From: JANMCE01 sp031410595
Lineage (GTDB): Bacteria > Actinomycetota > Acidimicrobiia > Acidimicrobiales > Ilumatobacteraceae
DNA length: 64,000 nt
Direction of reading: 5' to 3'
NCBI GenBank assembly: GCA_031410595.1
Contig: JANNZM010000001.1
Location: 9,326 to 73,325, forward strand
Part shown: piece by piece, positions 50,663-60,230 of the stretch
Layout of the letters: each line of letters starts with the position of its first letter
Numbering within the stretch: position 1 is the stretch's first letter
Program-made: the position numbers and the translations under genes
Notes under the pieces: generated by a model
The model's input: the letters and a program-made list of their open reading frames with translations, nothing else
What the model was told of the DNA's origin: nothing
Database searches by the model: none

Positions 50663-51580
50663 GTGTCCACCGTTGAGATGATCGAACTGATTGGGGAGGA
50701 CCGCACCGCCACCGGTGCGGTCCCCCCGGCTCGTCGCAGCTGGGCCTGGCTCGGTCTCGTGCCGTTTTTCTTGTTCCTGTTGCTGTTTCTCGTCCTGCCG
50801 GCGCTGGGTGTGATCAACCGGGGGCTACACACCACATCGGGCTCGTACTCACTGGAACCGCTCGGTCAAGCGTTCTCGAAGGAACGCAAAGCGTTCCTCA
50901 ACTCAATTCGCATCTCGCTCTTAACCGCAGCACTCGGTGCGGTACTCGGTACCTTGCTGGCCTACGCAGCTGCCACGGCAAGGCGACCGAAGTGGTTGCG
51001 TTCGCTGGTGACCTCGTTCAGCGGGGTGGCCGCGAACCTGGGCGGCGTTGTGTTGGCCTTTGCATTTGTCAGTCTGCTCGGCGCGCAGGGTCTTGGTACC
51101 CGCATCCTCAAAGAGGCTGGATGGGACCTGTATGCGCACGGCTTCAAGCTCAACCAGTTCAAAGGCTTCTCACCTGGTGTATCGACGGCGTACCTGTACT
51201 TTCAGATTCCGCTCATGGTGTTGGTTACCCTGCCGGCGATCGATGGTCTAAAACAGTCGTGGCGCGAAGCGGCGTCCAACCTCGGAGGCTCGACCTTCAC
51301 CTACTGGAGACGGGTCGGCCTTCCGGTGCTGGCACCCTCGATGCTCGGTGGGTTCCTGCTGCTCTTCGCGAACTCGTTCAGCGCGTTTGCCACCGCGTAT
51401 GCCTTGAGTAACCAGGCCAACCTCGTTCCCGTAAAGATCAGCTTTTACCTGCAGGGTGACAACAGTTCAGGCAAGAGCCCTATGCCATACGCATTAGCGA
51501 CGTGGATGATTTTGATCATGATGGTCTCGATGGCCGGCTACCTGGTGTTGCGAAAGCGGGCCGAACGATGGCTCAGGTAG
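50663..51580 (+). CDS. ABC transporter permease 1 (PotB/FbpB-like)
   Basis: A 305-residue, six-span permease. E-A-A-S-N-L-G-G-S-T-F-T-Y-W-R-R-V-G-L-P matches the EAA loop that docks with the ATPase. The N-terminus bears a cytosolic tail before the first span (W-L-G-L-V-P-F-F-L-F-L-L). GTG 50663 is seven bases after the binding-protein gene. It overlaps permease 2 at its 3' end. Confidence 0.88.
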   Translation: MSTVEMIELIGEDRTATGAVPPARRSWAWLGLVPFFLFLLLFLVLPALGVINRGLHTTSGSYSLEPLGQAFSKERKAFLNSIRISLLTAALGAVLGTLLAYAAATARRPKWLRSLVTSFSGVAANLGGVVLAFAFVSLLGAQGLGTRILKEAGWDLYAHGFKLNQFKGFSPGVSTAYLYFQIPLMVLVTLPAIDGLKQSWREAASNLGGSTFTYWRRVGLPVLAPSMLGGFLLLFANSFSAFATAYALSNQANLVPVKISFYLQGDNSSGKSPMPYALATWMILIMMVSMAGYLVLRKRAERWLR

Positions 51581-52449
51581 GTCTCGCCCGACAACGGTTG
51601 GCCCGTGTGGTTCCCACGCTGGTGCTTGTCGTGGCCGCCGTCTTCTTCATTGCCCCGCTGCTCAGCATGGCCCGCTTCGCGTTGCAGAACGTGCAGGTGT
51701 TCCAGCTTGGCACGTCAAATCTCTTCAAGAATTGGTCGTTCTCCGAAGTCACCAGGGCGTTTCATGAGCCGGCGTTCGGATCAACGCTGCTGCTGAGTCT
51801 CCGGCTCGCGCTCGGTACCGTGCTGCTCACCCTCGGTCTGCTGATACCCACTGCATTGCTGGTGCACGTGAAATTGCCCAAAGCGCGCGCCGCTGTTGAG
51901 TTCTTCACCCTGCTGCCGTACATGGTGCCGCCCATCGCACTCGTTGCCGGGGTCATTGGTTTCATCCGACCGAACGCCCGCTGGTTCGTTTCGTCGAATT
52001 ACTCACTCATCCCGTTCTACGTGGTGCTTGCGCTGCCATTCACCTACCGATCGATCGACGCAGGCATTCGCGCGATCGACGTACGCACGCTGATCGACGC
52101 GTCCCGAAGCCTCGGGGCTGGTTGGGGTACCACGTTGCGGCGAGCGTTGCTGCCGAATCTGCGCAGCGCCATCATTTCGTCTTCATTTCTCACCGCCACC
52201 GTAGTGTTGGGCGAGTTCACGATGGCGCAGGTGCTGTTGAAGCGAACCTTCCCACAGTTCCTGGCCGAGTTTGGCCGAAAGGAAGCCCGCGGGGGTATCG
52301 CACTGGCCCTGCTCACCCTTGTGGCCACCACTGCACTGCTCGGGTTGTTGACCCTCTTGACTCGCCGCAAGGGTGCAACGGGCCGACGAGGTGGTCTGGC
52401 TGAGACGCTTACCGCTGGACCCATCACCGTGCCTAGCGAACGTGCATGA
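51568..52449 (+). CDS. ABC transporter permease 2 (PotC-like)
   Basis: A 293-residue permease partner. It has six spans and the docking segment D-A-S-R-S-L-G-A-G-W-G-T-T-L-R-R-A-L-L-P. ATG 51568 overlaps the end of permease 1; an earlier in-frame start at 51502 is less likely because it overlaps that gene more deeply. The gene is followed by the ATPase. Confidence 0.88.
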   Translation: MAQVGLARQRLARVVPTLVLVVAAVFFIAPLLSMARFALQNVQVFQLGTSNLFKNWSFSEVTRAFHEPAFGSTLLLSLRLALGTVLLTLGLLIPTALLVHVKLPKARAAVEFFTLLPYMVPPIALVAGVIGFIRPNARWFVSSNYSLIPFYVVLALPFTYRSIDAGIRAIDVRTLIDASRSLGAGWGTTLRRALLPNLRSAIISSSFLTATVVLGEFTMAQVLLKRTFPQFLAEFGRKEARGGIALALLTLVATTALLGLLTLLTRRKGATGRRGGLAETLTAGPITVPSERA

Positions 52450-52486
52450 CGCATCTCAACCCGCTTCTTCATGGCTCGGAGCCTTC

Positions 52487-53563
52487 ATGACCGCTCTCTC
52501 GTTTCATGGTGTTCGCAAGACATTCGGGCCGACCGTGGCGCTGTACGGACTCGATCTCGACATCAAAGACGGCGAGATGATAACGCTGCTCGGACCATCG
52601 GGCTGCGGCAAGACGACGGCGTTACGCATCGCAGCCGGGTTCGAGTTCGCCGACTCCGGCATCGTCGAGGTGGGCGGCGCTGACATCAGCGGTACACCTG
52701 CGCACAGGCGCAACATGGGCATGGTGTTTCAGAGTTACAGCTTGTTTCCGAACCTCAGCGTCGCGCAGAACATCGACTTCGGACTACGGACCCGCAAGAT
52801 TGACAAGCCGCAACGTCAAAAGCGCGTGAACGAGATGCTCGATCTGGTGCAGCTCGGAGAGTTCGCCGGGCGGTACCCGCACCAGCTCTCGGGCGGCCAG
52901 CAACAACGGGTAGCCCTAGCCCGAGCCCTTGCACCGCAACCGCAACTGCTTCTGCTCGATGAGCCCCTGAGCGCTCTCGATGCCAAGGTGCGCGCAACCC
53001 TCCGTGAGGAGATCAAACGTATTCAAACCGAACTCGGCATCACCACGCTGTTCGTCACCCACGATCAAGACGAGGCTCTGGCCATCAGTGATCGCATCGG
53101 CGTCATGTCGAGCGGTCGCCTCGAGCAGCTCGGCACACCGACCGAGGTGTACCGCCGTCCGTCCACGGCGTTCGTTGCCCGCTTCGTCGGCTCGATGAAC
53201 GAACTTCGGGGCGCAGTGACCGGCGACTCCGTCGACGTGCTCTCGTATCGGATACCTGTTCCTGCGGCCGCGCAACATGCGACGGGCACACCGGTGCTCC
53301 TGCTCGTTCGCCCGGAGGACTTCGAACTGGTCACTGAACCCGACCAGGGTCTGAGCGGTACCGTCACCGGCGTGACCTTTCAGGGTGCCACGACCATCGT
53401 CGGTGTGCGGCTCGACGTCCTAGATCAACTCGTCAACGTCGAGACTCGGGCCGGTGCCGACCCGGTCATTGGGTCCCGCGTAGCGGTGGCCGTTGACGGT
53501 ACACGCGGGGTATGCGAACCCGCCCATGTGGTCGTGGCTGCCGTGAGCACGACTGCAGCCTGA
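52487..53563 (+). CDS. ABC transporter ATP-binding protein with TOBE domain (PotA-like)
   Basis: A 358-residue ATPase. Walker A is G-P-S-G-C-G-K-T-T at 36-44, the Q-loop M-V-F-Q-S-Y-S, signature L-S-G-G-Q-Q-Q-R, Walker B L-L-L-L-D-E-P-L-S-A-L-D and H-loop V-T-H-D-Q-D-E. A C-terminal TOBE-like part follows from about residue 240. It powers the importer with the preceding three genes. I used ATG 52487; a longer frame from 52373 overlaps permease 2. Confidence 0.92.
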   Translation: MTALSFHGVRKTFGPTVALYGLDLDIKDGEMITLLGPSGCGKTTALRIAAGFEFADSGIVEVGGADISGTPAHRRNMGMVFQSYSLFPNLSVAQNIDFGLRTRKIDKPQRQKRVNEMLDLVQLGEFAGRYPHQLSGGQQQRVALARALAPQPQLLLLDEPLSALDAKVRATLREEIKRIQTELGITTLFVTHDQDEALAISDRIGVMSSGRLEQLGTPTEVYRRPSTAFVARFVGSMNELRGAVTGDSVDVLSYRIPVPAAAQHATGTPVLLLVRPEDFELVTEPDQGLSGTVTGVTFQGATTIVGVRLDVLDQLVNVETRAGADPVIGSRVAVAVDGTRGVCEPAHVVVAAVSTTAA

Positions 53564-53610
53564 CGACCAGATCCACGAGATAACCGGGCCAAACCTGGGA
53601 GAAGTAGTGT

Positions 53611-54618
53611 TTGTCCGTGTTTGCAGGTACGGAGTCCGTCCAGATACCTCACAGTTTGCGGCGCGATGGCCTTCTGCGCCGGTTTGCTCCGTTCGGGGCC
53701 GTCTCCCTGCTTGCTGTTGGTCGCACGGTGGTGGAGTGCAACCCGTCGCTGAACGCCATTGTCGGTCTGGACGAAACCGACCTTGTTGGGGCCAGCTTCG
53801 CTCAGGTGGCCCGACCCGACGACGAGGCTCGCGATGCACAGGAGTTCGGGCGACTTCTCTCGGGCGAGATCTCGTCATTCGATACCCGCCGTTGGATCCT
53901 TACGGCTGACGGAGAGACCGGGTGGATTGAGAATCACATCACCCTTCTCCAAGGAGAATCCGGAAGCCCTCAGCGTCTCTTAGTGCAGGTGCAAGATGTC
54001 ACCCAACGCCGGGAGCTGCAGGGAAGACTCCAATTCGAAGCCGACCACGACCCTATGACCGGCTTGCTGAACCGGCGTGGGTTCGGACGCGAACTTGATC
54101 GGCATGTCGACCACGTCCGTCGGTATGGTCCGGTCGGCTGCGTCTTGCTAATCGACCTCGACGGTTTGAAAGGCGTGAATGATACCGAGGGTCACTACGT
54201 TGGCGATCAAGCGATTCTGCGCGCCGCTGATGTTTTGCGCGAACGCTTTCGTCATACCGATGCGGTCGGTCGTCTCGGTGGTGATGAGTTCGCGGTACTC
54301 CTTCCCCGAGCATCAGCCGATCAGGCAGTAGCTGCGGCGGAATCATTCCTGTCGGCGAGCCGCGGTGCCGACTCTTCGACCGAACCGGCCTTGAGGGCCA
54401 GTATCGGTATTGCCGACTTTGGGCTGGAATATGTGACCGCAGAGCAGGTGTTGCACAATGCTGACCGGGCGATGTACGTCGCCAAGGGGAGTGGCGGAGA
54501 CCGCTGCGCCACGTTCACGCCCGAAGCCCTGCCAATCAAGAAGGCGGCCGCCCGAGTTGCTTGGCTCGATCAAGTCAAAAGTCGATCCGAGCAGGACGTC
54601 GACGTCGCTACACCCTGA
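53611..54618 (+). CDS. PAS-GGDEF diguanylate cyclase
   Basis: A 335-residue protein. A PAS-like sensor occupies about residues 28-135, then the GGDEF domain starts at D-H-D-P-M-T-G-L-L-N-R-R-G-F. G-G-D-E-F is intact at 223-227 and the I-site R-x-x-D (R214-H-T-D217) lies five residues before it, so product inhibition is expected. It makes cyclic di-GMP. TTG 53611 has GGGAGAAG upstream; GTG 53617 is an alternative start. No EAL domain or output gene is adjacent. Confidence 0.9.
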   Translation: MSVFAGTESVQIPHSLRRDGLLRRFAPFGAVSLLAVGRTVVECNPSLNAIVGLDETDLVGASFAQVARPDDEARDAQEFGRLLSGEISSFDTRRWILTADGETGWIENHITLLQGESGSPQRLLVQVQDVTQRRELQGRLQFEADHDPMTGLLNRRGFGRELDRHVDHVRRYGPVGCVLLIDLDGLKGVNDTEGHYVGDQAILRAADVLRERFRHTDAVGRLGGDEFAVLLPRASADQAVAAAESFLSASRGADSSTEPALRASIGIADFGLEYVTAEQVLHNADRAMYVAKGSGGDRCATFTPEALPIKKAAARVAWLDQVKSRSEQDVDVATP

Positions 54619-54628
54619 CCCAGGTACG

Positions 54629-55177
54629 TCAGCCGAGGTCGAGTGGCACCTGGCAACTCGGCATGCGATTCAGGCGAACAAAGGTGTCCATCCGCACCGG
54701 CCCGGGCGCGCCCTTGTCGTTGGGTGTTTCCGCGAACGGCGGGTCGTTCCCGGCTCGGAACTGGGCGACGTGGGCGTCACGGTCCTTGATGTACACGTCG
54801 TATTCGCCCAACCACAGCGTGGCCAAATTGAGTGAGGCGGGGTCGGCGGGCTTGTCGGCTTTCAGAGTAGCCACGAGTTCCCGCACGTAGCCGGTGGCCT
54901 GGTCGGCCACGTCGGCGCGTTGACGTAGTGCCTCCGACCGGGGCGTGATGTTCTTGAAGGTATTGGCGGCCGGTAGGGCGGCGATCTTGGGCTTCACGGC
55001 CGCGCAAGCGGTCTCGGCCCTGGCCACCCAAGCTTTGTCGGGCATGATGTCGGACGACTTCACATTGGCGAAGAAGAAGGCGTAGATCCACATCGCGGCA
55101 ATCGCAAGAAGGGCGATTCCGATGAGGACGGTCCACGCCGTTAGCCTGCGTTTTGGTCGGACGAGGGTGTCATTCAC
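54629..55177 (-). CDS. Single-span membrane-anchored protein
   Basis: A 182-residue protein starting at GTG 55177. One hydrophobic segment (L-T-A-W-T-V-L-I-G-I-A-L-L-A-I-A-A, about 12-28) follows an Arg/Lys-rich start, so the long C-terminal domain is probably outside the membrane. That domain has A-E-T-A-C-A-A-V-K-P and M-P-S-C-Q-V-P, a Cys pair that may form a disulfide. No family was recognised. It diverges from the ABC exporter genes by 46 bases. Confidence 0.7.
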   Translation of the reverse strand: MNDTLVRPKRRLTAWTVLIGIALLAIAAMWIYAFFFANVKSSDIMPDKAWVARAETACAAVKPKIAALPAANTFKNITPRSEALRQRADVADQATGYVRELVATLKADKPADPASLNLATLWLGEYDVYIKDRDAHVAQFRAGNDPPFAETPNDKGAPGPVRMDTFVRLNRMPSCQVPLDLG

Positions 55178-55223
55178 GAATATCCATCCTCGCAGACACC
55201 TCGATCGCGGGAAGAATAGAGCC

Positions 55224-56942
55224 ATGGCCAAAACGGAATCATCCCTCCGTGGCGGGCTGGCCATGTTGTGGGGCAGCATCCGCATGCATCCGCGCCCGTT
55301 CAGCGTCGGCATCATTGGCGCTGCGATGTATGCGGCTGGAACAGTCGCCTCCACGCGGCTCTTGAAGTGGGTGATCGACAACGTCATTCGAGTGCGTTTC
55401 GACCAGGGGTCGATACCGACTCGCACCGTGGTGATCGCTGCCGGGGCCATCATCTTGCTGGGGACGTTTCGCTCAGTGTCGGTGATTCTTCGACGGTCAT
55501 TCGCAACGCGCGGGGTGAACGCTGTCACTCTTACGCTGCGGTCCCACGTGATCGAACAGTTTTCGCACCGACCGATTCACTGGTTCGATGAGCGAGACAC
55601 GGGCACCCTCATGGCTCACGCCGGTGTCGATACCGACGCGGTCGGCGAATCTCTCGGACCGCTGCCACTCACCGTCGGAGTGCTGTTTCTTCTGGTCTTT
55701 TCCGCTGCCTCCCTTTTGGTCACCGACGTGGTGCTTGGAGGCGTAGCCATTTCGATGTTCCCTCTGCTGATGCTGGTCAGCGTGAACTATCAACGCTCAC
55801 AGACCAGCCCGATGCAACGGGCACAGGAAGCCGTCGGCGATCTCACCAACATCGTTCACGAAAGCGTTGACGGTGCGGTTGTCGTGAAGGCATTTGGAGC
55901 GGCTGCGCTCGAACGCAGGCGGTTCGATAGGCAGGCCGAAACCCTGCGGCAGGCCAAGCTCGTCACGGTGCGTGAACGCGCCAGGTTCACTGCCCTCTTC
56001 GGGCTCATTCCGAACCTGGCGAGTCTTCTACTGCTGGTGGTTGGTGCCTATCGGGTGCGGTCGGGTGCCATCACGCTTGGCGACGTGACAAGCGTCCTGT
56101 ATCTGTTCACGCTACTGGTCTGGCCGCTTGGTGTGGTCGGCTACATGATGGGCGACATGACCCACGGTTACAGCGGTTGGGTGCGTGTTCGGGCCATGCT
56201 CGACTCCGCCAATCCGTCGGCCATTCTGCCGGGCATTCCACCAGCGGGCGAGGCGGTCAGTCTGTGTGGCGTGGGGTTCGCCTACGAAGATGGGCGGGAC
56301 GTACTCAACGATGTCCACCTCTCCGTGCCACTCGGTCAAGTCATTGCGCTGGTTGGTGCGACGGGTTCAGGTAAGACGACGCTGTTGGAGTTGTTGGCCG
56401 GTCTTCGCTCACCGGACCGGGGCACCGTCGCTACGGTTGGCGGACCGGGGCGCATGGTGTTTCAGGAACCGTTCCTGTTCGCCGGTTCTCTGCTCGACAA
56501 CGTCGACCTTTCCGGTCGGGGCTCGCCTCACCTGGTGCAACGAGCAATGACCCACGCGCAGGCCGATGAGTTCGTGGTCGATCTCCCAGCTGGTATCGAC
56601 ACCATCGTCGGCGAGCGCGGCGTCACCCTGTCCGGAGGACAACGCCAAAGGGTTGCGCTGGCGCGCGCTTTCGCATCGCCGTCGTCACTCCTTTTAGTTG
56701 ACGATGCAACTTCTAGTCTTGACCCGTCCACGGAGGCACGAGTGCTGGCCGCCCTACCGGAGGCGCTGCAGGGTGGTAGCGCCATCATTGTGGCAAGCCG
56801 TCCCTCCACCATTGGTCTCGCCGATCAGGTTGCCTTCATGGAAGATGGTCGAATTATCGCCTTTGGGCGGCATGAGGACCTTTTGGACGCCTTGCCAGCG
56901 TACCGCGACCTGGTCGAAGCGTATGAGCGGGATCGGGCATGA
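55224..56942 (+). CDS. ABC exporter half, degenerate-catalytic NBD
   Basis: A 572-residue half-exporter: six membrane spans in about residues 20-310, then an NBD with Walker A G-A-T-G-S-G-K-T-T, signature L-S-G-G-Q-R-Q-R and Walker B L-L-L-V-D-D-A-T-S-S-L-D. The catalytic Glu after Walker B is Asp here. The partner has the opposite pattern, as in heterodimeric exporters with one impaired site. ATG 55224 precedes M-A-K-T-E-S. The next gene overlaps by four bases (ATGA). Confidence 0.9.
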   Translation: MAKTESSLRGGLAMLWGSIRMHPRPFSVGIIGAAMYAAGTVASTRLLKWVIDNVIRVRFDQGSIPTRTVVIAAGAIILLGTFRSVSVILRRSFATRGVNAVTLTLRSHVIEQFSHRPIHWFDERDTGTLMAHAGVDTDAVGESLGPLPLTVGVLFLLVFSAASLLVTDVVLGGVAISMFPLLMLVSVNYQRSQTSPMQRAQEAVGDLTNIVHESVDGAVVVKAFGAAALERRRFDRQAETLRQAKLVTVRERARFTALFGLIPNLASLLLLVVGAYRVRSGAITLGDVTSVLYLFTLLVWPLGVVGYMMGDMTHGYSGWVRVRAMLDSANPSAILPGIPPAGEAVSLCGVGFAYEDGRDVLNDVHLSVPLGQVIALVGATGSGKTTLLELLAGLRSPDRGTVATVGGPGRMVFQEPFLFAGSLLDNVDLSGRGSPHLVQRAMTHAQADEFVVDLPAGIDTIVGERGVTLSGGQRQRVALARAFASPSSLLLVDDATSSLDPSTEARVLAALPEALQGGSAIIVASRPSTIGLADQVAFMEDGRIIAFGRHEDLLDALPAYRDLVEAYERDRA

Positions 56943-58771
56943 GTACGGAAGTTGAAGACTCCGAACAAGACATGCTGGGCGTGCCCAACTGGACCGTCAC
57001 GGAGACGCTCCGCAACGGGTGGAAGGCGTGCCCCGAGCTCCGCAAGGGCGCTGGGCTCACCGTCGCGTTCGCGTTCGTAGGTACAGCCGGAAGACTGGTG
57101 CTTCCCATACTTCTGCAGCGAGCAATCGACCGTGGCTTCAAGGACGGTCAGGCGAATGTCCGTCTCATTGTGCAGCTCTCGTTGATCGGTGCCGTCATCA
57201 TCGGTCTGGCGCAGTGGGCGACCCGCGAAGCCAACCTCCGTCTTGGCCGCGAAGGTGAACACGCGTTGATGGCGATGCGTATGCGAGCCTTTGCCCGCAT
57301 TCACTCGCTGTCGGTGGCGCAGCAGGCTGACTTCCGTCGCGGTGTGTTGGTGGCCAGAGTCACCTCCGATCTGGAGAACGTCAGCCACTTCTTCGAGTGG
57401 GGCGGGTCGCAGTGGCTGCTGGATGTTTCCCTGATGATCGTGACCGCAGTGGTGATGTTCATCTACGACCCGCTGCTGGCCCTCATTGTCATTGCGGTGT
57501 CGGCTCCACTGTTTGTTCTGCTACGGGTGCTGCAGCGTCGGCTGGTGATGGCCTACCGCGAGGTACGGAACCGCAATGCCGACTTCCTGTCGTCGGTGTC
57601 CGAACTGGTGGCCGGGGCCCCGGTCATTCGGGCCTACGGAGCGCAGCGGGTGCGAGCAGATCGTGCGCTCGCCACCGCACGCAGGTTGCGTACGACGTCG
57701 GTGCGCGCCGGGTCGCTGTCTGCGCTGCTGTTCCCGGCGGGCGAAATGTTCTCCAGCCTCGCGGTCGCCAGCATCGTTGGCGTCGGGGTGTGGCGCGGCT
57801 CATCAAGTGACCTCACGGCAGGCTCCCTTATTGCGTTCATCTTTCTCGCCTATCGCTTTCTTGAGCCGATCGGCGAGCTGACCGAAGTGCTTGACAACAC
57901 CCAAACAGCCGTGTCCGGCTGGCGGCGGGTGCTCGGCCTGATCGCCATGGAGACGACGGTACCCGCGCCCATCGACGGTTGCGATCTACCGCTCGGTCCT
58001 CCATCCATCGCATTGAAGGATGTCACCTTTCACTACCCGGCCCGGCCTGGTGATGACGCCGACAACGAGCCAGCCTTGCGTGACGTCACGTTTCACCTTG
58101 AACCCGGGTCACATGTCGCGGTCGTCGGAGCCACCGGCTCGGGGAAGACGACGCTGGCACGACTCCTCACCCGCCTCGCCGATCCAACCGAGGGTCACGT
58201 TCTGGTCGCTGATGTCGACCTGCGCGACGTGAACGATGCATCGCTGCGTCATCGGGTGGTCCTGGTTCCTCAGGAGCCCTTCCTCTTTAACACCACCGTC
58301 GGCGACAACGTGCGGATGGGCCAAGCCGACGCCACGCCCGAGCAACTTACGGCCGCGTTCGTCGACCTTGGCCTGCAGGACTGGCTGGCAGGTTTACCCG
58401 ACGGGCTCTCCACCTCTGTTGGTGAGCGGGGTGAGAACTTGTCGGCTGGCGAACGTCAACTGGTAGCGCTGGCCCGGGCATCTGTTGCGTCGCCCAGTTG
58501 CCTGGTGCTCGATGAGGCCACCAGCTCGGTCGACCCCGGCACCGAAGCAACCCTCGCCCAGGCACTGGACCGACTGGCCAACGGGCGAACGTCGGTCGTC
58601 ATCGCTCACCGGCTCTCCACCGCCGCGCGGGCCGACCGCATCCTCGTATTTGATCAGGGTCGACTGGTGCAAGACGGATGTCATGACGAGCTGGTGGATG
58701 CCGAAGGAATCTATGCGGGGCTCTACGCCAGTTGGCTGAGTGCGACTTCGTCGGTGCCGGGGAGCGACTGA
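56939..58771 (+). CDS. ABC exporter half, catalytic NBD
   Basis: A 610-residue half-exporter. The membrane domain is at about residues 35-335; the NBD has Walker A G-A-T-G-S-G-K-T-T, a changed signature L-S-A-G-E-R-Q and a normal Walker B V-L-D-E-A-T-S-S-V-D with catalytic Glu. Paired with the upstream half, one ATP site joins its good Walker B with the good signature of the partner, and the other is impaired. Substrate is unknown. The last 47 bases are repeated about 200 bases downstream. Confidence 0.92.
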   Translation: MSTEVEDSEQDMLGVPNWTVTETLRNGWKACPELRKGAGLTVAFAFVGTAGRLVLPILLQRAIDRGFKDGQANVRLIVQLSLIGAVIIGLAQWATREANLRLGREGEHALMAMRMRAFARIHSLSVAQQADFRRGVLVARVTSDLENVSHFFEWGGSQWLLDVSLMIVTAVVMFIYDPLLALIVIAVSAPLFVLLRVLQRRLVMAYREVRNRNADFLSSVSELVAGAPVIRAYGAQRVRADRALATARRLRTTSVRAGSLSALLFPAGEMFSSLAVASIVGVGVWRGSSSDLTAGSLIAFIFLAYRFLEPIGELTEVLDNTQTAVSGWRRVLGLIAMETTVPAPIDGCDLPLGPPSIALKDVTFHYPARPGDDADNEPALRDVTFHLEPGSHVAVVGATGSGKTTLARLLTRLADPTEGHVLVADVDLRDVNDASLRHRVVLVPQEPFLFNTTVGDNVRMGQADATPEQLTAAFVDLGLQDWLAGLPDGLSTSVGERGENLSAGERQLVALARASVASPSCLVLDEATSSVDPGTEATLAQALDRLANGRTSVVIAHRLSTAARADRILVFDQGRLVQDGCHDELVDAEGIYAGLYASWLSATSSVPGSD

Positions 58772-58982
58772 TCGGCGGCTTTGCTCGAATCGACCGCGGC
58801 AACCAGTTCTGTTTGAGTCCATCAGGGTCAACGTACAGTCTGAACTCACCAGCCCTCCCGGCGAGGGTGAACCGTGACTGCTCGTTAACCCGTATGGAGC
58901 CAAACAAAACATCCGGCAGCGACCAGCGGCTGCCCACGCCAGTTGGCTGAGTGTGACTTCCTCGGTGCCGGGGAGCGACTGA
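58725..58982. repeat. Two 47-base direct repeats flanking a 164-base insert
   Basis: The end of the second exporter gene (58725-58771) recurs at 58936-58982 with two mismatches, both including the S-V-P-G-S-D end and TGA. Between them are 164 bases with a CCCTC/GAGGG hairpin and no gene. The spacing of 211 bases is not a multiple of three. It looks like insertion or unequal exchange that copied the gene end. Confidence 0.75.
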
Positions 58983-59005
58983 CCACCCGGGCTAGCTTCT
59001 TGTCC

Positions 59006-59413
59006 ATGCGTCGCCTCCTCATCATCGTTCCGCTTTTGATTGTGGCGGTGTCGTGCTCCGATCCGGCCGGAACGAACGGCAAGTTCTGTGACGTGGTCAA
59101 GCGCATCAAGGTGAGCGCCGACCCGCTTTCCGGTGGTGACGCCTACAACGACCCGAAAGTACTGGGCGACGGCATGGCGGTTCGTATGAAGGCCTATAAC
59201 GACCTGGCCGCCACCGCGCCGTCGTCGATCAAGGCTGATGCTGCGGTCGTGAGTGACGGCATCACCAAGATCTCGCTTGCGCTGACCGCGGCCGGCAATA
59301 AGTCCGCCGCCGCCAACGACCCGACCATCGCCGCGCTCGTGAAAGACAAGCGATTCCTCGAAGCCTCCCTCAACGTGCAGCGCTTCAGCGAAACCGCCTG
59401 CAAAGAAAACTAG
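59006..59413 (+). CDS. Small lipoprotein of unknown function
   Basis: A 135-residue protein with a lipoprotein signal peptide (R-R-L-L-I-I-V-P-L-L-I-V-A-V-S-C, Cys17) and a helical exported part with K-F-C-D-V-V and a terminal E-T-A-C-K-E-N, giving two further Cys residues likely to pair. ATG 59006 is preferred over an upstream start inside the repeat. No family was recognised. Confidence 0.7.
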   Translation: MRRLLIIVPLLIVAVSCSDPAGTNGKFCDVVKRIKVSADPLSGGDAYNDPKVLGDGMAVRMKAYNDLAATAPSSIKADAAVVSDGITKISLALTAAGNKSAAANDPTIAALVKDKRFLEASLNVQRFSETACKEN

Positions 59414-59481
59414 GCCAGCCCGCCGAGCACGTCGGCTTCGGTATCAGCCAACGTGATACGCAGGCCGACTCGCTCACTGAC

Positions 59482-60207
59482 TCAGGCGTCCAGCTCCTCT
59501 GGCCAGGCGCGGTTTGCGAGGCGCGCAGTGGCCATGGCAAGGGCGGTGTACAACGGGCGCTCGTCGGGCGGCAGGGCGGCGAGATGCTTTGCGATCGTGT
59601 CCCAGTCACCGCGAGCGACGGGGCCGGTGAGCGCGTCGCTGGGGCCGATATCGGCGGCGTTCTCGAGACTGCCTTTTGCGAGGGCCACGAAGGCCTCGAA
59701 CGGTACGCCGCAAGCGGTGGCGAGTCGTTCGACCTGACCGAGCAGCGCAACCAAGTGATTGGAAGCAACGGCCGCGGTGCCGTGATAGAGGGCACGTCTC
59801 TCATCAGTCACGGGAAACGTGCGAGCGCGTAAGGCCTGAACGATTGCGTCGGTGCCAACACCGGCGACGGCCATCCATGCACCCACGAACCGCTCCGAAC
59901 CAATCTCCCGGTTGGGTAGCGAGACCAGCGGGTGGAGCGAGCCGACCTGGCGATGCGGCGCAAGCGCATCAAGCGTGAGGGCACCGGAGAGGTGGAGAAC
60001 GGGGCATGTGTCGACGGGCTTGATTCGCTGCGCCACGGTCGATACGACAGCATCGGGGGTGGCGATGACGACGAGGTCGACACCCTTGGCCGCAGCGGTC
60101 AGGTCGTCATGTCGATGGAGGAATCGAACCCGCCACCCGATGCGTTCGAGGGCAATTCCAAGCGACCCGCCAGCACGACCGGCACCCACGATGCAGACCT
60201 TCATCAC
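59482..60207 (-). CDS. Rossmann-fold protein with DUF2520 domain
   Basis: A 241-residue protein. The N-terminal NAD(P)-binding G-A-G-R-A-G-G-S-L-G at about 8-17 is followed by V-V-I-A-T-P-D and H-L-S-G-A; the DUF2520 part starts near G-S-L-H-P-L-V-S. Such proteins often precede panC in pantothenate biosynthesis, although no panC is seen here. ATG 60207 is immediately followed by an ATG at 60204 which may be the true start. The frame continues for 23 codons past the TGA before another stop, which may be chance. Confidence 0.8.
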   Translation of the reverse strand: MMKVCIVGAGRAGGSLGIALERIGWRVRFLHRHDDLTAAAKGVDLVVIATPDAVVSTVAQRIKPVDTCPVLHLSGALTLDALAPHRQVGSLHPLVSLPNREIGSERFVGAWMAVAGVGTDAIVQALRARTFPVTDERRALYHGTAAVASNHLVALLGQVERLATACGVPFEAFVALAKGSLENAADIGPSDALTGPVARGDWDTIAKHLAALPPDERPLYTALAMATARLANRAWPEELDA

Positions 60208-60230
60208 ATGTTGAAGGGTAGAGCTTTGTT

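Noticed and set aside
59413..59484. Read-through of the DUF2520 stop as selenocysteine
   Set aside because: The frame continues 23 codons after TGA, but there is no homology to support Sec at this position and no clear hairpin was seen.
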